64,000 bases of DNA, taken from assembly GCF_000153305.1 (NCBI RefSeq), contig NZ_CH724110.1, forward strand, positions 174,078 through 238,077, read 5' to 3'. The stretch is from Oceanicola granulosus HTCC2516. GTDB lineage: Bacteria > Pseudomonadota > Alphaproteobacteria > Rhodobacterales > Rhodobacteraceae. Positions 57,725-64,000 of the stretch are shown here, in pieces (position 1 is the stretch's first letter; each line of letters starts with the position of its first letter). The position numbers and the translations under genes were made by a program. The notes below the pieces were generated by a model. That model did no database searches, was not told where the DNA came from, and worked only from the letters and a program-made list of their open reading frames with translations.

Positions 57725-57961
57725 TCCAAGATCGTACTGTGCCATAATCGCGCCGGTCTGCTCGGCCGGAGTGCCCGGGCCGATCCCAAAGGACACGTCC
57801 GAGACACGCAGGCCAAGTTCAGGGAAGAAATCATCCGACAGGCGTGCGTAGAAATGCTGGCCCGTGTGGACGAAGCGGCAGCCGATCCGACCTTCCTCGG
57901 CCTGCCGCGCCTCAATGGCGCTGATTAGGGGCGCAATTTTAGCGAAATTCGGTCGCGTCCA
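57725..57961 (-). pseudogene. Truncated UDP-N-acetylglucosamine 2-epimerase relic (wecB-like)
   Basis: About 79 codons match the N-terminal part of UDP-GlcNAc 2-epimerases: TRPNFAKIAPLISAIEARQA, CRFVHTGQHFYARLSDDFF and GTPAEQTGAIMAQYD. The normal opening (MKI...VVGA before RPNF) is missing and no start codon is in place. Downstream the homology stops just where the heparinase-like gene begins. It is a remnant left by a deletion or recombination between the oxidoreductase and heparinase-like genes. Confidence 0.75.
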
Positions 57962-57986
57962 TGCGAGGCCGCCCCGGAGTGCGCTG

Positions 57987-60107
57987 TCAACGCAGAGCCT
58001 CTGCGATCTCAATGCTGAGGCGGCTGATCTCCAGCACCTCGGTGCGCGGGATCGGCGTGGGACCACCCTCGCGGACCGCCTGCATGAAGGCCGCCGCGCA
58101 GGCCGCCTGACCCTTGTCCTGCCGCCAGAGCCGCATCTTTCTGAACTCGGGCCAGCCCCAGCCGCGCAGCCCGACGAAGTTGTCGAGCTGGAGCACGCGT
58201 CCGGCGGCGAAAACCTCGAGCCGCTCTTTGGGGAAGCCCTTATTGCCGTTGGCGAGGTAATGAACTGTCCCCACTGAACCGTCCGCGAAGGTCAGGGTGA
58301 TCGTCGCCTTGTCGTCGCGGACAGGGAGCGCCGGGTGCCGGCCAAGCGCCACCGCGTGGTGTGACAGGACCGGATGCCCGACGAGGTGGCGCAGCAGGTC
58401 GAAAAAATGGCAGCTCTCGCCGATGATGCGGCCGCCGCCCACGGCGGGATCCTGCGTCCAGTGGTCGGGGGGGATGACGCCAGCGTTAACGGTGAGGATC
58501 AGGCTCTTGGGTTCGGCGACAGCGGCAAGCAGTTTCTGCATCTGCACGACCTGCGGCGCGAAGCGGCGGTTGAACCCAACCATGACATGCAGGTCCGGGC
58601 GCTCGGCCGCCGCGGCCTCAATGCGGGACAGCTCGTCCAAGGTCAGGCAAAGTGGCTTCTCACAGAAGACGTGCTTGCCGGCCCGCAGGGCCGCCTCGAC
58701 CTGACAGGCGTGGAGGTCGTGGCGCGTGGCGATCACTACCGTGTCCACGGCCGGGTTGGCTATCGCGGCGTCGCCGTCGGTGGCCGCCTCGGCAAAGCCG
58801 TACTTGCGGCCGAAGTGGACGGCGGTGACACCACCGCCGCTCACAACCGAGCGGAGCGAGGCGCGCGCCTTCTTGAAGGCGGGGATCAGGACGCGCCCGG
58901 CGTAGTTGCCTGCGCCCAGGACTGCGACGCTGCCCTTGGCGCGCGCCGGCGCCGGGGTGAGCGCGATGCGCGGCTGCGCGAGGCGCTCTGCTTGGCCCTC
59001 GGTTGGATAGCTCAGCAGGATGCCGAGCGACTGCTCTCCCGAGGTGAGGAGGGCCATGCCCTGTTCGCCCTGCTCGATTGGGAAGCGATGGGTGATGAGT
59101 GGAGCGGTGTCTAGCGCGCCGTTGGCCATCAGGTCGAGGACAGCCTCAAAGTTGCGGCCCTCGGTCCAGCGGACGAAGCCAACTGGGTAGTCTTGGCCGT
59201 CCTCCTCGTAAGAGGAGTCGTAACGGCCGGGGCCGTAGGAGCAGGAGACTTGGAAGGAGAGCTCCTTCTCGTAGAAGTCGGCGCGGCTGAGCTCGAGGCC
59301 TGTGACCCCGACGAGGACGATGCGCCCGCGCTGGCGGCACATCTGTGCTGCTTGCGATACCGGCTCGCTCGACTTCGTGGAGGCAGTGATGAGGACAGCG
59401 TCCACGCCACGCCCGCGCGAGAAGGCTTGCGCGGCGGCGAGCACGTCCTCGCCCGCGCCGACATTGACCGTTTCTGCGCCGAAGCGGCGGGCGAGCTCCA
59501 AGCGGGAGGGGTCGAAGTCTAGGCCGAGCACCCGGCAGCCCTGCGCGCGCAGGAGCTGGACAGTGAGGAGTCCGATGAGCCCGAGGCCCGTTACTACTAC
59601 GCATTCCCCCAGCGTGGGCTGAGCGAGGCGGACCCCTTGGAGGCCGATGGCGGCGAGGACAGTGAAGCTCGCGGCCTCGTCCGAGACAGCGTCGGGGACC
59701 TTCGCGCAGAGGTTCTTTGGAACGGCCACGACTTCGGCGTGCTTACCGTTCGAAACGACGCGGTCGCCTAGCTCAAATTGTTCGACGCCGGGGCCCGTCT
59801 CGGCGACGCGGCCGACATTGCAGTAGCCGAGCGCCAGAGGCTGGTCGAGCTTGGAGCGGATGGCTTCTAGAGTAACGGCGACACCGTCGGTGCGCGCCTT
59901 CTCCAAGACCTGCCGTACCTTGTCGGGCTGAGAGCGGGCCTTGGTGATCCAGCCGGCCTTGCCGAACTCCGCCAGCATTCTCTCAGTGCCCGCTGAGACG
60001 AGCGTGGTGGTAGTGTGGATCAGGAGTTCGCCGCGGCGGGCGCGGGGCGCCGGCACCTCTTCTAGGCGGGTGCTCCCATCCTTGAGGGACTGGAGAAGCT
60101 GTTTCAT
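57987..60107 (-). CDS. Bi-domain oxidoreductase: zinc-type alcohol dehydrogenase plus Gfo/Idh/MocA
   Basis: A 706-residue fusion. Residues 1 to about 370 are an MDR/alcohol-dehydrogenase-like domain (ALGYCNVGRVAETGPGVEQF, GECVVVTGLGLIGLLTVQLL). From ~395 a Gfo/Idh/MocA domain starts with VAVLGAGNYAGRVLIPAF and contains GKHVFCEKPLCLTLDEL and GGRIIGESCHFFDLLRHLVG. I chose the ATG with GAGG five bases upstream; a GTG two codons earlier is possible. The family is common in O-antigen/capsule loci next to heparinase-like and GT4 genes, as here. The reaction (probably on a nucleotide-linked or glycan sugar) is not established. Confidence 0.88.
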   Translation of the reverse strand: MKQLLQSLKDGSTRLEEVPAPRARRGELLIHTTTTLVSAGTERMLAEFGKAGWITKARSQPDKVRQVLEKARTDGVAVTLEAIRSKLDQPLALGYCNVGRVAETGPGVEQFELGDRVVSNGKHAEVVAVPKNLCAKVPDAVSDEAASFTVLAAIGLQGVRLAQPTLGECVVVTGLGLIGLLTVQLLRAQGCRVLGLDFDPSRLELARRFGAETVNVGAGEDVLAAAQAFSRGRGVDAVLITASTKSSEPVSQAAQMCRQRGRIVLVGVTGLELSRADFYEKELSFQVSCSYGPGRYDSSYEEDGQDYPVGFVRWTEGRNFEAVLDLMANGALDTAPLITHRFPIEQGEQGMALLTSGEQSLGILLSYPTEGQAERLAQPRIALTPAPARAKGSVAVLGAGNYAGRVLIPAFKKARASLRSVVSGGGVTAVHFGRKYGFAEAATDGDAAIANPAVDTVVIATRHDLHACQVEAALRAGKHVFCEKPLCLTLDELSRIEAAAAERPDLHVMVGFNRRFAPQVVQMQKLLAAVAEPKSLILTVNAGVIPPDHWTQDPAVGGGRIIGESCHFFDLLRHLVGHPVLSHHAVALGRHPALPVRDDKATITLTFADGSVGTVHYLANGNKGFPKERLEVFAAGRVLQLDNFVGLRGWGWPEFRKMRLWRQDKGQAACAAAFMQAVREGGPTPIPRTEVLEISRLSIEIAEALR

Positions 60108-60340
60108 CCCCACCTCTCACTATGTGTAGAGTAGTTTAACGGCTTCGTTCTGCTGTCGTCACCCAACTTTACTCGATATCTAAGTTTAGCCATGCCTGAC
60201 TTCTTCTCCACAGCGCCAGCAGAAGAACCTCAGAAACTGGCGAGATTTATATATGCTACACCCAGAGCTACTGCAATACATGCACGCCTGATTTCGGATG
60301 AATTGGAGAAACATGATCTTGAACTTTCAAGGCCTCCGCA

Positions 60341-61402
60341 TCATCCTGAACTTCGCCGCTGCTCATGACTGGATAGCAAAATGGCCTCATAACGCTCCCA
60401 CGCATAATCCCTTAGTACGTGCTCCTCGAAGCAGAAAGATGTTCTACTACGGAAGAGAAGTCTTGACAGATCATCAAAGTCGATCTCCCCCTCCTCCTCC
60501 ACTAGCATCCCTATTCCCAATTCCTCAACCACCCGGCTAGCATATGTCCCCGTCGAAATTATCACGGGAGTTCGTGTGTGAAGCGAATCGAATATCTTGT
60601 TTGGGCTTGCGTTCCTGTTGTTATCATTGTGGAGAGGATAAATCGCAAGCAAGTAGTCAGCGTCGGAAGCGATCCGGCTGTTCACATCGGCCTGGGGCAG
60701 TACGCCGATATAGGTGACTCTCGGATGGTCTAACAAATTACTTGTATAAGTATCGTAGATCCAACCGGCCGCGACAACCGATATCCTCTCATCCGCAGAA
60801 AGCAGCTTCTCGATGAATGACGACCCCCGATCCTTGGACAGGGATCCGACGTAATATATTACCAGAGAGCCTTCCCTCGTGGCGACCTTATTAGGATACT
60901 TTGCCATTCTCGGAACATTTGGGATGACAATCGACTTTCTCCGCGCAAACTTCGGCAGCAACTCTTTTCGGTTGTCATCTGTAACTATGATCACCTGAGG
61001 GAGCCAGTACAGAATTCGCTTGGCAAGATAAGCTTTCTCGCCGGGCTTATTCATCCTCAGAAATATCGAGTCGAAAACGTCCAAGACAACCCACTTTCTG
61101 AGGAGGAAAATATAGAAGATCGCAAGAAGCTCCTCATTGACTACGTGTACCGACGCATCTTTATACCGGACTAGCTCTACGGCCACTGTCAGGACATATC
61201 GTACCAGAGGCACGACCGCTCGCGGGCTTCCTGCCGCCAGATGATAAGACTTGCAACCAGCTAGAGCAGCTCCAGCATTTTTCCCCGCCCTCATGAATCC
61301 GTAGAAGTGCACGTCATAATGTTCAGACAGCGTACGGAGCTCCTTTGAAATTCTCGCGTCAGAACCATCATTCGTAGAAACGTACAAAAGATTCTTTCTC
61401 AT
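60341..61402 (-). CDS. Glycosyltransferase family protein (GT-B)
   Basis: A 353-residue GT-B-type protein. NLLYVSTNDGSDARISKELR opens the acceptor domain; WVVLDVFDSIFLRMNKPGEK and IIVTDDNRKELLPKFARRKS follow. The donor part has LVIYYVGSLSKDRGSSFIEK and NASPNKIFDSLHTRTPVIIS. GAGGA lies six bases before the ATG. Its base composition is clearly more A+T-rich than genes to the left, a sign of transfer. It probably adds a sugar during polysaccharide assembly; specificity is unknown. Confidence 0.75.
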   Translation of the reverse strand: MRKNLLYVSTNDGSDARISKELRTLSEHYDVHFYGFMRAGKNAGAALAGCKSYHLAAGSPRAVVPLVRYVLTVAVELVRYKDASVHVVNEELLAIFYIFLLRKWVVLDVFDSIFLRMNKPGEKAYLAKRILYWLPQVIIVTDDNRKELLPKFARRKSIVIPNVPRMAKYPNKVATREGSLVIYYVGSLSKDRGSSFIEKLLSADERISVVAAGWIYDTYTSNLLDHPRVTYIGVLPQADVNSRIASDADYLLAIYPLHNDNNRNASPNKIFDSLHTRTPVIISTGTYASRVVEELGIGMLVEEEGEIDFDDLSRLLFRSRTSFCFEEHVLRDYAWERYEAILLSSHEQRRSSG

Positions 61403-61455
61403 CGCATTCCTCAGTGTGCGGAAGCAGAGCTCCGGTGAGTGGGTCCCGTGCCCTA

Positions 61456-62270
61456 GGCTCAGGACCCATTAATTTCAGGCGAAGGGCGTGACTCACCGCG
61501 CGAAAGTAGAGCGGTGACATGTCTGATCTCTTCTGGCTGAGCGAGGCGCAGATGGCGCGCCTGAAGCCGTACTTCCCTAAGTCCCATGGCAAGCCGAGAG
61601 TCGACGACCGGCGCGTCTTAAGCGGGATTATCTTCGTCAATCGCAATGGGTTGCGCTGGCGCGACGCGCCGAAGGAGTATGGTCCTCACAAGACGCTCTA
61701 CAACCGCTGGAAGCGGTGGAGCGACAAAGGCATCTTCGCGAAGATGATGGCGGAGCTGGCTGCCGAGCACGGCGAGAAGAGTGATGATCGACGCCACCTA
61801 TCTGAAGGCCCACAGAACGGCGTCCAGTCTGGGCGTCAAAAAAGGGGGGCGTGGCCGCCTGATCGGGCGCACCAAGGGCGGCATGAACACCAAGCTGCAT
61901 GCCATCTCCGATAGCCAGGGACGTCCGCTCGACCTGTTAGTAACGGCAGGTGAAGTGAGCGACTACATCGGGGCGCGGGCGCTGTGCGACAGCCTTCCGG
62001 TGTCGATTGGCTGCTCGAGGATCGCGGCTACGACGCCGACTGGTTCCAGGAAGCTTTGAAAGACAGGGGGATACGTGCCTACATCCCCGGACGAAAACAA
62101 CGGAAGACGCCGGTGAAGTATGACAAGCCGCGCTACAAACGTCGAAACCGCATCGAGATCATGTTCGGCAGGCTAAAGGACTGGCGGCGCGTTGCCACGC
62201 GCTACGACAGATCCCCCAAGGGCCATCGCTCTCGCCGCTATCGTCATCTACTGGTCATGAGTCCTGAGCC
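61456..62270 (+). mobile_element. Degenerate IS5-family (IS427-like) insertion sequence
   Basis: An 815-base element. GGCTCAGGACCCAT (61456-61469) and the reverse complement of 62257-62270 (GGCTCAGGACTCAT) are its inverted ends, with one mismatch. It holds a broken transposase gene. No target duplication is visible. Its right end supplies the last codons of the neighbouring glycosyltransferase gene. Confidence 0.75.
61519..62260 (+). pseudogene. Frameshifted IS5-family transposase
   Basis: Frame 1 (61519 onward) reads MSDLFWLSEAQMARLKPYFP to AAEHGEK. Frame 2 (from about 61775) reads MIDATYLKAHRTASSLGVKK and GGMNTKLHAISDSQGRPLDL. The first shift may be the normal programmed one of IS427-type elements. 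A second shift near 62005 is needed to reach DWLLEDRGYDADWFQEALKD and RNRIEIMFGRLKDWRRVATR. A third near 62220 is needed for AIALAAIVIYWS and the stop. The last two shifts indicate decay. Confidence 0.75.
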
Positions 62271-63334
62271 TCGAGCAACTTGCGGCTCCCTTGAGCGCGT
62301 ACCGTGGCAGCGACGCCAATAGCGCTCTCCGTCTCCCATTCCAGATTACACCTCAGGACGGAGATTATTTCACTGTTATGCGCATCCGATGCTCCCGGGG
62401 TCGGCTTAAGGGGAACTTGCTCCTCCGGGAAAAAGACGCTCAGCGGGAAGGTGGTCTTCATATACTTCCCGAAACGGTTCTCAAGAACCACAAGGGGCTT
62501 TCTGGCGGCAACGGCCTCGAAGGCAGGACCGCTCACCTTGTTTGCGTGGGGGAAGAAGACCACCATGAAGTCGCAGCGAGCCACCGCAGTTCCGTAGTTG
62601 GTAAAAAACTGCTGGGTAACTACGTTATCCTCCGCGGACTCTCTGTTGCTCTTGCAGACGAAGAGCACCCCCTTATTTGCGCGCGCATATCCTTCGATGC
62701 TCTCTAGCGGAACACTACCACTAGGACAGAAAGCAACGGCATCGTATTCTCCTCCGGCTCCCCGGATGATAACACTCATCTCGTCCGTCTGGTCCGCTGA
62801 ACTTGCCGGGGGAATGCACGGATGCGGCACGTAAGTAGCTGACAGCCCGATCGCTTGGTATGCGTCTCGCAAGTAGGGCGTAAAGGCCATCCGCCGGACC
62901 TTCCGCGAAGACAGCCGGTGTAAAACCTTCCGGACGAAGTTTGATGGCGCCGTGTTGTGTTCAAAGCAGATCAGATCCACTCGTCTGAACTCTGCAATTC
63001 GCGACAGTAGCGGCAGGGCAAGAAGGTCATAAGACAATAACACTACCTTCTCATGCTTCCTAAACATCAGGATCCTGGCCACACGAACTGCCGCTGCGCA
63101 TCGTTGTAGAAGGCCGCCCACAACCGGGCGCGGACCTAACGCACGAGGCTCGTAGTCCGAATACGAGGCACAAAGGCCCTGCGACACATAAAGCCGATCG
63201 TGCTGTCGGAAAAGATTTCGAAGGTAAAACCTGTTTAGAGTGACATGCGTACTAACTGACAACATGTCTATAAACGCAACACCGCGCCGTTGAAGAGGCC
63301 GTGCGCAAGCCGCTGGCTGCTCCGTCGGCTTCAT
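62255..63334 (-). CDS. Glycosyltransferase-like protein with IS-derived C-terminus
   Basis: A 359-residue protein that looks like a GT-B glycosyltransferase. ILMFRKHEKVVLLSYDLLAL and VDLICFEHNTAPSNFVRKVL belong to the N-terminal half; DFMVVFFPHANKVSGPAFEA and VAARKPLVVLENRFGKY match the donor-domain pattern. Its ATG overlaps the flippase stop (ATGA). The final codons (LLEAQDS and stop) run into the inverted repeat of the adjacent IS, so the original C-terminus has been replaced. Function and whether it is still active are uncertain. Confidence 0.65.
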   Translation of the reverse strand: MKPTEQPAACARPLQRRGVAFIDMLSVSTHVTLNRFYLRNLFRQHDRLYVSQGLCASYSDYEPRALGPRPVVGGLLQRCAAAVRVARILMFRKHEKVVLLSYDLLALPLLSRIAEFRRVDLICFEHNTAPSNFVRKVLHRLSSRKVRRMAFTPYLRDAYQAIGLSATYVPHPCIPPASSADQTDEMSVIIRGAGGEYDAVAFCPSGSVPLESIEGYARANKGVLFVCKSNRESAEDNVVTQQFFTNYGTAVARCDFMVVFFPHANKVSGPAFEAVAARKPLVVLENRFGKYMKTTFPLSVFFPEEQVPLKPTPGASDAHNSEIISVLRCNLEWETESAIGVAATVRAQGSRKLLEAQDS

Positions 63335-64000
63335 CTGAAGGCCGTCCTCAGCTTGACCAGCGAAAGCGCAGCTGTGACGCTCGCTGCAAGAAAGTGCCCC
63401 GCGATTATCGTGACTAGAAGTAAATTGAGTGATTTGAGCTCTGCCACAACTAAACAAGCCAATACGGTAACGACTCCGAAGGTGGCATAGGCTACAGCGA
63501 CCACTCTCGATAACGAGAGTGCGACTGCCAACAGGACCGAAACTGTGTCCAGCGCGATGACGAGAAAATATAGAGCGATGAACGGCATCAGTTCTGAGGC
63601 GGCAGCGTACTGGTCGTTGAAAACTAGGTGGATTACCTCGCCCCCGTAGAGCAAAATGACCGTTGTCGCCAGCAAAGTCGGTGCGAAAACCGTAATCACT
63701 AGCGAGCAAATCTGCTTTCTGAAAGCTGCTCGATCCCCGTGTTTGATGCACTGCGTGATCGTCAAGCGCCACGTTCTTGTAACCTGCGCGAAAAAGAGGG
63801 TCGAAAGGGGTACGAACTGCCAAGCCGTGGAGAAGATGCCCAGTTTCTCGTCACCGAGCTGGTGAAAGATCGTAATTCGAGTGAAGCCACCGTAGGCAAA
63901 CTTCGACATATTGAAGGCCAAGATAAAAAACCCTTCCTTATAGACGCGCGACAGGGCCGTCACTTCCACCCTGATGCCAAACTCCCTGTTGTCGGAGTAC
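63331..64000 (-). CDS. Wzx-like flippase / polysaccharide biosynthesis protein (C-terminal part)
   Basis: The last ~222 residues of a membrane protein; the gene continues beyond the right edge, the frame being open through YSDNREFGIRVEVTALSRV. Hydrophobic helices follow (ICSLVITVFAPTLLATTVIL, LMPFIALYFLVIALDTVSVL, VVAVAYATFGVVTVLACLVV), as does FSTAWQFVPLSTLFFAQV, which is typical of the MATE/Wzx group. It would move lipid-linked repeat units across the inner membrane. It is A+T-richer than the core of the window and co-transcribed with the glycosyltransferase after it. Confidence 0.75.
   Translation of the reverse strand, partial: YSDNREFGIRVEVTALSRVYKEGFFILAFNMSKFAYGGFTRITIFHQLGDEKLGIFSTAWQFVPLSTLFFAQVTRTWRLTITQCIKHGDRAAFRKQICSLVITVFAPTLLATTVILLYGGEVIHLVFNDQYAAASELMPFIALYFLVIALDTVSVLLAVALSLSRVVAVAYATFGVVTVLACLVVAELKSLNLLLVTIIAGHFLAASVTAALSLVKLRTAFR

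Noticed and set aside
56159..57851. Plus-strand open frames opposite the heparinase-like gene
   Set aside because: No domain or ribosome site; they are frame shadows of the minus-strand gene.

Overview
The window is high-GC DNA, by eye near 70% G+C over most of its length. Gene content (a 2-aminobenzoyl-CoA type pathway, ugpBAEC, a PaoABC-like molybdoenzyme, three UgpC-type sugar transporters, an HWE kinase) points to an alphaproteobacterium, most likely a Rhodobacterales/Roseobacter-type organism. That placement is inferred from gene families only. The right end (about 60-64 kb) is visibly richer in A+T and looks like acquired polysaccharide DNA.

Region 1 (1-9.3 kb) is an aromatic-acid degradation locus of the aerobic CoA-thioester type. 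A minus-strand run of six genes, each overlapping the next by 1-4 bases, encodes a bifunctional monooxygenase/reductase of the salicylyl-CoA/2-aminobenzoyl-CoA family, an SDR, a MarR regulator, an enoyl-CoA hydratase, an acyl-CoA dehydrogenase and a 2-aminobenzoate/benzoate-CoA ligase. The start of a periplasmic binding protein follows. A hydratase/3-hydroxyacyl-CoA dehydrogenase fusion is divergent from it across a promoter region carrying MarR-like inverted repeats. Region 2 (9.4-19.9 kb) holds an HWE hybrid kinase, a PaoABC-like aldehyde oxidoreductase operon and ugpBAEC.

Region 3 (20-31.2 kb) is a GntR-controlled catabolic cluster on two divergent transcripts. It encodes a sugar-type ABC importer (its ATPase lies on the opposite transcript), an RraA-type aldolase, an amidohydrolase, a 3-hydroxyisobutyrate-dehydrogenase-like enzyme, a GlcD-type FAD oxidase, a CaiB/BaiF CoA-transferase and an enoyl-CoA hydratase. 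Both transcripts carry the same -35/operator layout, and I cannot assign the substrate. Region 4 (31.4-42.1 kb) is a surface-glycan cluster: a two-glycosyltransferase protein with duplicated N-terminal domains, a PAPS-sulfotransferase-like protein, a single chain joining an FAD oxidoreductase, a GT2 and an FkbM methyltransferase, and the dTDP-rhamnose genes rfbBDCA.

Region 5 (42.4-50.8 kb) has a doubly frameshifted pseudogene and then a LacI-regulated sugar ABC operon containing an ADP-ribosylglycohydrolase-family fusion protein; a hairpin terminator ends it. Region 6 (51-54.8 kb) is accessory DNA: a pair of small hypothetical proteins, a VanZ-like protein, an XRE regulator divergent from a tyrosine recombinase over a shared inverted-repeat operator, and an intact IS5-family element.

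Region 7 (54.8-64 kb) is a second polysaccharide cluster: a GT4 glycosyltransferase, a heparinase II/III-like protein, a truncated UDP-GlcNAc 2-epimerase relic, a bi-domain dehydrogenase/Gfo-Idh-MocA oxidoreductase, two more glycosyltransferases separated by a decayed IS, and the C-terminal part of a Wzx-like flippase running off the window. Recurring themes are stop-start coupling inside operons and a GC-rich stem-loop directly after each of the three complete solute-binding-protein genes, before the permease genes.
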